Origin: Lineus longissimus
Taxonomy: Eukaryota > Nemertea > Pilidiophora > Heteronemertea > Lineidae
Assembly: GCF_910592395.1 (NCBI RefSeq)
Contig: NC_088324.1
Coordinates: forward strand, 4,492,953 to 4,556,952
Reading direction: 5' to 3'
DNA: 64,000 nt
Position numbers and translations under genes: made by a program. Each line of letters starts with the position of its first letter. Position 1 is the first letter of the stretch. Of this stretch, positions 45,271-55,873 are shown piece by piece. Below the pieces are notes generated by a model, which searched no databases, was not told where the DNA came from, and saw only the letters and a program-made list of their open reading frames with translations.

Positions 45271-46490
45271 TGTAAATTTGGTTTATGCCTGTTTCGCCTA
45301 TTCCTGTTTTGCCTACAAAATTCCTGTTTTGCCTATTTCTGTTTCGCCTATTCCTGTTTGGCCTATTTCCTGTTTGGCCTATTCCTGTTTCACCTACTTC
45401 CTGTTTCGCCTACTTCCTGTTTCGCCTACTTTCCAGTACCCCTACAATAAATCGACTCTTCCACGGGGAACCTTAGGGATGCATGTCCATTTTATGGGGA
45501 AAATGTGAGGGGACAATTGGATGATGTTAACGATGTGATGACAATTTGACTAATCAAATGCCATCAACTTTGTTAACAAACCATGCCATGACCGTTTTGA
45601 AAGAGTCACCTTGAAAGCGGGGACAGTCCGGGACTCATTTGACCATAGGACCATACTGACACACAGTAAAAACTAATAGATTAAGTAGAGTAAATTAAAG
45701 CAGTTGTTTATTTTATAAAAACAGGAATTCATGAGTTTTTGATAAAAATACATAATACTGTACATTCTCATAATTATTTGATCAAAATCAGCTGTAAAAC
45801 CCATGTCATAATATACATGTAGGTACAGCTCATATCAAGTCAAACAAGGTTGAAAATACATATCATGATATATGATTTCACGTGCAGCCTATGACGATAT
45901 CGTCATCCATCAGACCAATTATTGTCGCACCAAAGGGCATAGTACAATGACAAATAGAACAAAACTTAAAGATTATCATTCGAATTAGTGAATTCTTTAG
46001 GACCGTACATATCCACATACTCTCAATATGAACCACATATAAATCTTGCTCTTCGACTACTGGAAACCTTTAATGCAAAGTTTCAACAGTACCTTTCTCA
46101 AATCTAATGAAAGGGTAAAACTTTCTTACTATTTTATTTCTTGCCTTTTAAAATAAGCTAAAACATAAGCCTATGTAAGCTATGTATAATTTTCCAAAGT
46201 TATTCCGAATAATACTGAAATAATTGACATGTCGCTAAATCCATTATTTCAGATTTTATTCTTAATGATAGCCTTTAACACTATAGTAAGGGACGGTTCA
46301 TATTCCTACGTCTGTGGGGAGGTTAGCAATACATTTGAGTAGGCGAAACAGGAATTAGGCGAAACAGGAATAGGCGAAACGGAAAGTAGGCGAAACAGGA
46401 AGTAGGCGAATCAGGAATAGACGAATAAGGAATTAGGCGAAACAGGAATAGGCGGAACAGGAATAGGCGAAACCGGAATACACCGTAAAT
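45271..46490. mobile_element. foldback element with minisatellite arms
   Basis: The left arm (45287-45432) is a tandem of TTCCTGTTTCGCCTA and variants; the right arm (46336-46481) is the inverse tandem TAGGCGAAACAGGAA. Outside the arms both ends share a TGTAAAT or ATTTAC piece. The 900-bp centre is AT-rich without a gene. Arms built of short tandem units resemble FB elements of flies and TU elements of sea urchins. Confidence 0.75.
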
Positions 46491-47367
46491 ATTTCGACAT
46501 CAGAATTTAAATTTGTCCTATTTGGGCCCTCAATGCGTATCTTGCACCTATGTTGACCATAAATGTGCCGGTAATTGCTAATCAAGCTCTCACAGTTGCC
46601 GGCAAACAATTATGAAGAGAAAAAACTGGGTAGACGTGGAACATGGATCTATTTTTGGGGAAATAATTTTGTGTTGATGGCTCTGTTTTGAATGTTTTCT
46701 TTCAGCTCTCATATTCAGTGTTCATTATATTTCACTTTCAGTTGCCTCTTTATTCCTTCAGCAAAAAATTTATTTCATCATTTGGTACAGTATTTATGTC
46801 ATCGGTGACATTTGGTTGCCATGATTACACTTGTATTTTAAAATTGGAATATCTCATTTTGACATATTTGGGGATGTCATAAATGAGATGTAGTAAAGTG
46901 GTACTATTTCGTTAGGGTATCAGGGGCAGTGGGGCATTGGACACTAGTCCACCAGGAAGTTGAGGCAGGTTTTTTGGCTATTAAGCATGTGAAGGGGAGG
47001 GTACTGAGCATGAATGATTCTTGCCAAATAAAACAACCAATTGAGGGTAGTTCAACAAGTAGAGAATGTGCTTGGTCAGTACTGAAACCTGCAAAATCAC
47101 AAGGTGGACTAAATACACTTAAGAATGATCCCTGAAGACCCAATCTTACTTGGATCTAATATTGAGGGAATCCTAATTTGTGCAGAAATTCCTTGTACAT
47201 GAGACTTATTTTGAGCAGCTTGTGTTGCTGCTCAAAAGTTCAGAAATTAGGTCACAACAAGTGTGCCAAACCAAACTTTTTGGTCGTGATATTCAGGAAC
47301 AATGATGTGCATATTTCACTTGGTTGTGACAACCAAAATGAATGCATCATTTCATTTCCCTTGACAT
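46491..47367. other. no gene recognised
   Basis: Low-complexity and AT-rich sequence. Short frames near 46904-47143 on both strands are overlapping and unplaced. Confidence 0.45.
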
Positions 47368-47369
47368 AC

Positions 47370-47497
47370 CTTTAGCAACATGCCACACATCAAACCAATG
47401 GATAATAGCTGGCCATGTTTCACGAAGATACTTCTTGATCTGAGAATGTCTGTCCGTAATGATGTGGGTCACGTTCATTGATTTGTCAGTATTCAGC
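47370..47497 (-). pseudogene. exon of an uncharacterised transposase-like protein
   Basis: The minus strand reads LNTDKSMNVTHIITDRHSQI, then KKYLRETWPAIIHWFDVWHV and AKG, followed by a GT donor (GTATGT at 47369-47364). A TDRHxQIxKY and DVWHxAK pair is a hallmark of a large family of transposase-like animal proteins with an RNase H-type fold. The exon is cut on its 5' side, where the Copia fragment begins. Its remaining exons were not found. Confidence 0.55.
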
Positions 47498-49142
47498 CTC
47501 ACAAGTAGACAATGCCACTGTTTGCTGTTTCCTAGATTTCCAGGAAATCAGTGGCCCACTATCTGACAACTTGAAACCATAGCCAGTTATACTTTTGCGA
47601 TCTTCCGAGTTCGCCCAATCGACGTCACAAAAACCAATCAAGTTCAGATCTGGAACTTTTGTGAACAAAAAACTCTGGTCTGAAGTAGCACTCAAATACC
47701 AGAGAACATGAATTGCCATGACCATGTGAGTTGATGTAGGTTTTGACATGTTTTCAGAGAGTTTAGTCACAATGTAACACAGATCAGGTCTAGTAGCTGT
47801 CATCACATAAATCAAACTGCCTACAATTTCTCTGTAGAGTTTCGCATCAGTTTTCTCAGCATTGTCTTGGCAAATCTTGTTCACATTCATATCACAGGGT
47901 GTGTACTTTAACTTGCAATGTTGCATACCAAACTTCTCTAGTAACTTCCCAATGTACCTGGATTGACTCATTCTGATTGATTCATTGTCTTTCTTGAACT
48001 CAATACCCAGAAACCATGAAATTTCACCATTATCAGTCATACTGAATCTTTCTTTTAAACTATTCTTCACTTCTTCAAGTTTGGATGTCAGATTTGTTGC
48101 TATTATTATATCGTCTACCCAAATAACCACAATGGTCATTTCGGTCTTTGAATGTCTAGTGTACACACATGGATCCACAAGTGACTGTGAAAAAACCTTG
48201 ACTTTGCAAATGAGAATGTAAAACACCATTCCAATTTCGCCCACTTTGCTTTAACCCATAAAAAGATTTCTTGAGCTTACACACTTAACTTTCACCATTT
48301 TGATTTGTAACCTGAAAACCTTCTGGCTGGTCAACATAGAGCTCACAATCAATAGGCACATTCAAGTATGCTGCCTTCACATCCATTTGATGTACTGTCA
48401 TGTCATACTCTGTTGCTATTTGCATCAAAGTTCTGATAGAAGTCATTCGAGCAGTGGGTGAGAAAGTTTCATGATAGTCAATATCAGGCTGTTGAGAAAA
48501 ACCCTTAGCCACATATCTAGCCTTATACTGTGTATCACCATTTGCTTTGGTCTTCATAGCATATACCCATCGACCTCCCACTGTCTTTCTATCAGGTGGT
48601 AAAGTTGTAATTTCATAAGTGTCATTCACTTTCAATGCTTCAATTTCAGTTTCCATCGCTTTTTGCCATTTTTCAGATTCTTTACCAGAAATGGCTTCAT
48701 TGTATGACTTGGGTACATCAACCAAATTGTAACAGTAATGTACAGTAAATGTGTTAACACTTTCATCAACCTCGTCCCCTACTAGAAATTCATCAAACCT
48801 TTTGGGACGTGACCGGTTCCTACTAGGATATCTGCGACTGGGACTTGTACTAGTTGTAGTACTTTGTTGTGTTTCATCATCAGATACAGAATCTGGTTCT
48901 TCATTCACAGAAAATGGTTTGTCTCTCATGGTAATCACCTCATCTTCAACCACACAATTTGAGTTGGGATTTTCACAAGCATTGCTACTGGGAACATGTT
49001 CATTCGTAAACTTAACACACCTCACTTTCTTCACAGTTTGATTCTGTGGAAAGTATACTAGGTATGCTGGACTACCTTTATCATATCCAACAAAAATGCC
49101 TTTCTTACTCCTAGCATCCAAATTTCTTAGGATTCTGGACAA
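47486..49142 (-). pseudogene. Copia reverse transcriptase and RNase H
   Basis: Begins NLDARSKKGIFVGYDKGSPA (integrase tail), a low-complexity linker, then WQKAMETEIEALKVNDTYE, YKARYVAKGFSQQPDIDYHE and VHQMDVKAAYLN (motif A). A TAA and a frame change near 48245-48290 precede VIWVDDIIIATN (catalytic VDD). The RNase H part has LIGFCDVDWANSEDRKS and ALSTCEAEY, then TGA at 47486-47488 where the element is cut. Confidence 0.9.
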
Positions 49143-49850
49143 AAGTGTAGCATACTGCCAAATTTCTGCATGTTTGTGATGTTGGGCTTGCTACCAGTGA
49201 AACTCTCAAAAGGAGTAGACTTAGTTCTTGGATTAAAACAACGATTTCTAGTATACACTGACGCTATGACTGCATACGTCCACAAACACTTTGGCAACCC
49301 TGATTGTAAAAGTAAACACCTTGCAATCTCAAACAAAGTACGCCATGATCGCTCCACAGTTCCGTTCTGATGTGGTGAGTACGGTGCAGAACGTTCATGC
49401 TTGATGCGGTTCTTAACCAGGAGTGACTCAAATGCCTCAGAGGTAAATTCACCCCCCTGATCACTCCTGATGCATTTTACAGCACCATACGTAGCCACAT
49501 CTGAAAGAAACTGCTCGGTAGCACGTAGAGTATCGCTTTTCTGTTTCAAGAAATACACAAATATCAAACCTGAAAAATCATCAACACAACCTAACGCATA
49601 TCTGAATCCATCTTTTGCAATAGGATTAATTGGACCCGCTAGATCAAAGTGTACCAATTCTAATGGCGACTCTGCACGTTTGTCTGGTTCACGATTTCTG
49701 TAATTTGTCATTTTACCTTGGATGCACACACCGCAATCAAACTCTTTTCTACCGGTTATTGTCATACCTTTAACTGCGGTTTCTAGACTCAGAACATCTT
49801 TGACATTACAGTGACCCATAATCTCATGCCATTCCTGAAGGGAATGTGTT
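49127..49850 (-). pseudogene. Copia integrase
   Basis: Starts with the pre-integrase zinc site (HEIMGHCNVKDVL, then CGVCIQGKM). The catalytic core shows VHFDLAGPI (first D), KCIRSDQGGEFTSEAF (second D) and SPHQNGTVERSWRT (E). Spacing fits the DDE of Copia integrases. It ends in a frame change at about 49140, after GSMLHF. Confidence 0.88.
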
Positions 49851-50448
49851 GCCTTCTTAGCAACACTTTCTCAACACTGTTAAGAAAGTACAAACTTCCT
49901 TTCTTCTTAATATCAAAAACTGTGCCTCTTGCACGCATTTCAGCCGAGTTTGGTTGAAATTCAACAAAAGCATCATTCTTGGTTGCAGCCTGAACTGAAA
50001 AAATGTTCTGCGAGAAAGTTGGTGCAAGTAATGCATCTTTCAAAACCACACTGTGTACCTGACCGGTTCGATCTACCAAATTAACACAAGCGTCCCCTCG
50101 TTTGAGGGCTAAATCATTGGATCTGCTGCCATCAGCTATTTCAATAAAGTGGTGGGAAGGTTCAAAACTTTCATCTAGGTTCACAAACTTTGACTCATCG
50201 TTTGCAATGTGCGTTGTTGCACCAAAATCTACAAGAAGCTCATATACATTGTGAATAGAACCCGAGTCTGATTCAGACTCTAAAACCTTAAAAACAAAGG
50301 AATGATCACTACATTCATCACTAACAACACTGGAATGTTCTGAATGTTCGACAGACTTTGCATTGTGACTGTCCCTCGATTTTATCTTTTGATAAAACCT
50401 TGTGTCATGCGTAGCACTTTTACAATGTTCGCACCAACGTTTCTTAGC
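49851..50448 (-). pseudogene. Copia protease region
   Basis: After the gag stop the frame reads RWCEHCKSATHDTR, an acidic linker, then LLVDFGATTHIAN, the aspartic protease motif in which the usual S or T after D is F. It continues with FIEIADGSRS and SQNIFSVQAAT. A frame change near 49850 leads into the integrase. The F at the active site would disable the enzyme. Confidence 0.8.
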
Positions 50449-51151
50449 CCTTCAGTCTGAAGCTTTATGTCCCGATTTACCACATGAGTAGCACGTTCCT
50501 TTGAATCTATTCGTACCCTGCTGGTTTCCATTATTCGATTTGGCGTAATGTAAAGATTTCTGATGAGAATGAACTTTCATAATTGCACTATTTTCGTCAT
50601 GTACTTTCTCCGTGTCTTCAAAATTACGCAAGGCAACTTTGAACTCCTGAAATGACATAGCCTTTTCACGCTGCGTCACTACTGTTGTGAAAGGCTTGAA
50701 ATCTGACGGTAAACCTTTCACTACCATCGACACCAACAAACTATCACTGATCATTTCACCAGCACTTTTCAACGAAGCAGCAGCCATTTCCGCTCTAATC
50801 ATTTAGTCAGTAACAGACTTCTTCGAGTCCTTCACCAGAGATGTCAACTCTGTAAACAGGGTGATTATTCCAGGCTTTGTTCCTCAAAATCGTAAGTGCA
50901 CCACGCCCATCGTCTACTGCATCACGCATGATCAGCGACAAACTTCTGTCGTCAAAGCATTGCACTAGTTCGGCAAAGATTTAGGCATTCTTATCTTCAT
51001 CGACCTTCGTCGGATCGGTTTCTGCGAATGTAGCATAGAGTTTCTGTAGCCGTAAATAGCCTATGAATTTTACCTGCCAAATCTCGAATTTACGTTCATC
51101 TCTATCGAACATGATCCTGTATCTGGACCCATAACCTGTTGAAGTGGACAT
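50449..51151 (-). pseudogene. Copia gag with CCHC zinc knuckle
   Basis: Likely start ATG at 51151 (MSTSTGYGSRYRIMFDRDER, then KFEIWQVKFIGYL), matching the Copia gag N-terminus. In-frame stops at 50981-50983 (TAA), 50803-50805 (TAA) and 50452-50454 (TGA). The middle reads LPSDFKPFTTVV and FQEFKVALRNFE, then CYSCGKSGHKASD: the CCHC knuckle ends in KASD where a cysteine is expected after the TGA, so the knuckle is broken. Confidence 0.85.
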
Positions 51152-51301
51152 TGCTGGGTCTTAATCAATGTTTCTCTGCTCGATGATGGAGGATTAGGGC
51201 GATTTAGTGAAGAATAAAAATTAAAAACAACAAGTCATCTTCACAATATAAATAGGAATAGGAACACTGATCCTTTATTCACGCATGCGCATTCGCATCT
51301 T

Positions 51302-51747
51302 AGTATCTGGGTATTCAATTTTACGAGGGTAGAACTTCGTTGCCATGGTCACATTTTTGCAAATGGCGCCTGTTGTTGCCATGGTGACGTTTTTGGAGTC
51401 TTTCCAAAGATATTTATTTTGGTCTATCTCCCGAACACCTGGGGCTAAATATGAAAACAAAACGTTGATATATATGTTGTTGGGTTCCCTCTATTCAAAT
51501 ATGCTAATGAGAGTCTCGTTAAAGGTCAAGGTCATTGTGAAAGGTCAAGGTCAAACCAAAAAGTCACCAAAAATTTCACTTCTGTGGCATATAGTTGGCT
51601 TTTGATAGTTGTTATTATCATAAAAGATATATACTTTGGCCTATTTTACTTCAGGGGGTAATGAGCTATCAAAGTAAATTAAATAAAATTATGTTGCCAT
51701 GGTAACCATACTGTAACAAGCTCGCTTTCAATCAAGCGCATTTTTCG
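51302..51747 (+). repeat. left inverted arm of the Academ-type unit
   Basis: Outer end AGTATCTGGGTATTCAATTT; inner end TCAATCAAGCGCATTTTTCG. Matches the complement of 60843-61288 over its whole length with scattered changes. Carries two AGGTCAAGGTCA motifs (about 51525-51555). Confidence 0.9.
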
Positions 51748-51821
51748 CTCAATCAAAGTTACGTCATTTTTCATTTCACCAAAATGTTTATGTATTACTT
51801 TATCGATATTCTACATCTTTT

Positions 51822-51860
51822 TGGCTCACCGTAAGGGGAGTCTATATGATAGCGCTGTGT

Positions 51861-51909
<49 letters not shown>

Positions 51910-53468
51910 ATCCTAACAGTGGCACGTTTCTTAACTGCTAAGGCTATGAATTTGAAACTTTGTACACAGTATGCCCTAGGTCAGCTGACCTCTGACACTG
52001 ATTTTCGGTCCGATCTGATTCTCTGTTTGGCCACCAGGGGGCCAAATGTCGATATCTAAAAAGTGTGATATCTCGCTTATTAGTGACTTGTTTTCGATGA
52101 AACTTTTGTTGTTGGTACTCATAGCAAATATACATCTTATATCGTACGGGTTTTTAATTTGACCTACTTTTCAAGGTCACAGAGGTCATATGGCGTAAAT
52201 TGGTCATTAGAGTGTAAACTATGGCACGTTTCTTAACCACTAAAGCTATGAACTTGAAACTTGGTACATATAACCCCCTATATCACATAGCCTTTGGTGC
52301 TGAATTTCAGTTTGATCTGATTCTCAACTTTGCCACCAGGGGGCCAAAAGTGGAAATCTAAAAAGTCTGATATCTCGCTTATAAGTGACTTGTTTTCGAT
52401 AAGATTTTTATGGTAGGTACTCTTAGGAAGAATACATCACATACCTTACGGGTTTTCAATTTGACCTACTTTTCAAGGTCACAGAGGTCATATGGCGTAA
52501 ATTGGCCGTTAGAGTGTAAACTATGGCACATTTCTTAACCAGTAAAGCTATGAACTTGAAACTTGGTACATATAACCCCCTACATCACATAGCCTTTGGT
52601 GCTGAATTTCAGTTTGATCTGATTCTCAACTTTGCCACCAGGGGGCCAAAAGTGGAAATCTAAAAAGTCTGATATCTCGCTTATAAGTGACTTGTTTTCG
52701 ATAAGATTTTTATGGTAGGTACTCTTAGGAAGAATACATCACATACCTTACGGGTTTTCAATTTGACCTACTTTTCAAGGTCACAGAGGTCATATGGCGT
52801 AAATTGGCCGTTAGAGTGTAAACTATGGCACATTTCTTAACCAGTAAAGCTATGAACTTGAAACTTGGTGCATATAACCCCCTACATCAGATAACCTTTG
52901 ATGCCGAATTTTGGCCCGATCTGATTCTTTATTCGGCCACCAGGGGGCCATAATGGAAAAAGTAAGAAGTGCAATATCTTGCTTATTTTTAGTGATTCGT
53001 TTTCAATAACATTTTTATGGTAGGTTCTCCTAGCAAGGATACATCACATATCATATGAGTTTTTGATCTGACCTGCTTTTCAAGGTCACAGAGGTCAAAT
53101 GGCGTAAATTGGTCGTTTGATTGTAACTATGGCACGTTTCTTAACCACTAAAGCTTTGAACTTGAAATTTTTTACACATGACTCCCTACGTCATGTAACC
53201 TCGGACACGGAATTTCGATCTGATCTGGTACTCAACTCGACCACCAGGAGGCCAAAACTAAAATAGGTAAAAAGTGCAATATCTCGTTTATTAGTGACTT
53301 GTTTTTGATGATATTCTTATGGTACTTACCCCAAGCAACGATACATCACATGTCATACCGACTTTGGTTTGACCTATATACTATACATGTTCAATGTTTC
53401 TTAATTTGGATGAATTCCAAAGCACCAAATATCTATACGGTGAGCACAATGGCCCCTGGCCGTTTCAT
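51822..53468 (+). mobile_element. Helentron-like element, best-preserved copy
   Basis: Order: TGGCTCACCGTAAGGGGAGT, a CGT microsatellite (51861-51909), five core units of about 300 bp (CACGTTTCTTAAC or a close variant at about 51925, 52227, 52528, 52829, 53126), then GGTGAGCACAATGGCCCC and the 3' hairpin (53448-53464: AATGGCC, CCT, GGCCGTT), ending TTTCAT. T on both sides. Units two and three are almost identical over 300 bp, so they doubled recently. Confidence 0.88.
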
Positions 53469-54801
53469 TAAGTGATGTTTAACGCTAAATATTTATCTTT
53501 TAATATGTGTAGGTCAGTCAATTTCTAGGGTCTGAGTAATTTAAGAGAAATCTAACTATTCTGGTGGGGATCCGCTCTTCGGTCGCGTTGGATTGTTTTC
53601 AGAAATGTAGATGTGGCATTTGCCAGCATAGTGGTGTATCATGCTTCATTACCGACCACTAAGGAATACAGTCGACAATAATAAACATCATACATAATAG
53701 TCGCTTCTTCTCTCATCTGTGATGTCACAACGTCATGACCTAAACGTAGTCACAACAGAGCTTGTTACGCAATCTGCCGATGAAGTTCTATTGCCGTGGT
53801 TGTTTAATCGACAGAAGGTTGCAATTGCGTTGCGATTGATAGGTCAGTTGTAGCTTTTGTGAGCGACGACAGTCAAGCCAATTATATAAAGGACTGACAA
53901 CCCGACTGACAATTGGCTTTACTACAGGATTACTTGTTATTAAGTCAGTGACATGGGCTCTGTTGCCAAAATTCTGTCTGCCGAACCACTGAAACGAACA
54001 AAATATTTGTAAATTGAATCATATTGTATATTGATTATGTACACAAAGTACTGTGTACATGTACATTGCTATTTTACAGTTACTTAATCATTGTACAATT
54101 ATATTCTTAATATCTGCAATCATGTACTGTATATAATATTGAAAATAATTATATATTTAAAGACATTGCAATGTAACAACAGGTTCGTATGATATTCATA
54201 ACTCTGTTCATTTTTATCTTACGACCTCCTAATCTAATGGATTTACTACCACTCCTACTAGTATTATATTATATTTCAACATACAACGAACAGAAGAACA
54301 TGTACTTAAATATGTGAAGACTTTTAAACACTTTGATTGGCTGCAGTGGATATGATGAGGTCAATGCTTATTTGCAATGTGCGATAAGAAATGGCTATGA
54401 ATGAACAGCGCACATTTATAGCAGGACAACAATTATAAGGTCGTGTAGGTAGGTGCAGCAACATCAGCTATTACTCTGCTGTCTCATCTTCTCAAAGTCT
54501 ACGAACTAACTCATGATGACATGAAAAAGGGCTCGATGACGCTATTGATATCAAAGACAGCGAGATGCATGCAGTAAGTTTAGTTTTGGTTTTCAGTATG
54601 AATACATACTAGAAAGCTTTGACACTGACTACTCAAATGTTTTGCCCCTACTGCTAAAGATATGACCGATGAAATATGATTTGACAAGGCATCTGCGTGT
54701 CATATGACGACGTGTATCGTTACAAAGGCCATGTAAGGGTACACCCTCTGACTTCGATATTGTTATTGGCAAACGTTGAGTTTGCAAATGTAGTTCTTCA
54801 C
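53469..54801. other. 3' non-coding part of the Academ-type unit
   Basis: Lies downstream of the large gene's stop, on the inside of the left arm. AT-rich; no frame or repeat recognised. Open frame 54629-54835 (minus) overlaps the gene end and is not supported. Confidence 0.4.
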
Positions 54802-55187
54802 TTATATCGGATAAGTGGAAATTGGATTTAGACACTGCTTGCTATTGAAGTTGCATGAACAAAACCTGCTGCAGGCTGTCCCTACCCCGACGCAGGAACA
54901 CCTTTCGCACTTGCATACCACAGTGTGATGATAAGGAATGGGGTTCAAGCCTAATTCTGCCACTAGTGGGTCGTTTCTATGAATAAATCCGTAATGAGTT
55001 GGGTCCAAGTAGTCGCTATAAGAGACATCCAAGACAGACATCATTCGGTAAGCAGCATACAACGCCCGTCTGATGTGGAAGGATACGGCATGGCTCGTAG
55101 GCGGTAGAGAGGATCTTCGGTTAACTTTGCTCTGAAAGTACTGACGTATCCTTAGATCGTCCACTGTTTTGAATTCGCAACCGTTTT

Positions 55188-55873
55188 TGGCTCACCTGTG
55201 AGCCTTTACCATCACGCAGCGTCCGTCGTCGTCCGTCGTCGTTAGACATGGGTGGCACGTTTTGTTACCGCTAAAGCCACTGAACTGAAACTTAGTACAC
55301 ATGTACCCCTTGGCGACCACTACTCAGAGACCAAAACGCGGTCTCATATGTTTCACGGTTTGGCCAACAGGGGGCCAAAGGTAAAAAATGAAGAAATGCG
55401 TTTTCTCCCTTATTACTGGTCCGAAAAATTTGAAAAAAATATGGTAGGTACTTCTACTAATGGGACATCACATATCCTCCGAGTTTTTGATTTGACCTAA
55501 TTTTCAAGGTAAGATAGGTCAAAGTTCGCCGACGGCACCGCTGTTAGTCAATGGTGGCACGTTTTGTAACCGCTGAGGCTATTGAACTCAAACTTGGTAC
55601 ATATATACCCTTGGGTGACCTTTACTCAGAGACTGAATCGTGGCGTCATACGATTTACGGTTTGGCCAATAGGGGGCCAAAGGTCAACAACTGATTACCA
55701 CACCAAATTAGACCTTGTATTTACAAATGCACATCATGTGCACCATACAGGGATCATTGACAATTGCTGGTCTGACCATAAAATGATATATACAGCTTTA
55801 CCAATGTCAGAATCACTGACTCCATAGCCTCCCCTTCGACACAGGTGAGCACATGGTCCCTGGACCATTTCAT
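55188..55873 (+). mobile_element. Helentron-like element inside the Academ-like gene
   Basis: Starts TGGCTCACCTGTGAGCC with GTCCGTCGTCGTCC at about 55220-55240, two core units, then a remnant reading KLDLVFTNAHHVHHTG and WSDHKMIYTAL (55700-55800), like the end of an EEP endonuclease. It ends TTTCAT at 55873. Removing it leaves six T and rejoins the host frame at VQVI then NGCEF. Confidence 0.85.

Larger units (their letters stand above)
47498..51301 (-). mobile_element. Ty1/Copia LTR retrotransposon, decayed and truncated
   Basis: Gag, protease, integrase, reverse transcriptase and RNase H follow in the Copia order on the minus strand. The 3' end stops inside RNase H, right after the CEAEY motif, so no 3' LTR is present. 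Upstream of gag, about 150 bp with an AATAAA-like signal (complement near 51273) may be the end of a 5' LTR. The right border meets the outer edge of the Academ-type inverted repeat at 51302. Several stops and frame changes; no working protein. Confidence 0.88.

Noticed and set aside
48751-49703. Plus-strand open frames in the Copia region
   Set aside because: They are antisense to well-supported Copia integrase and RT frames.
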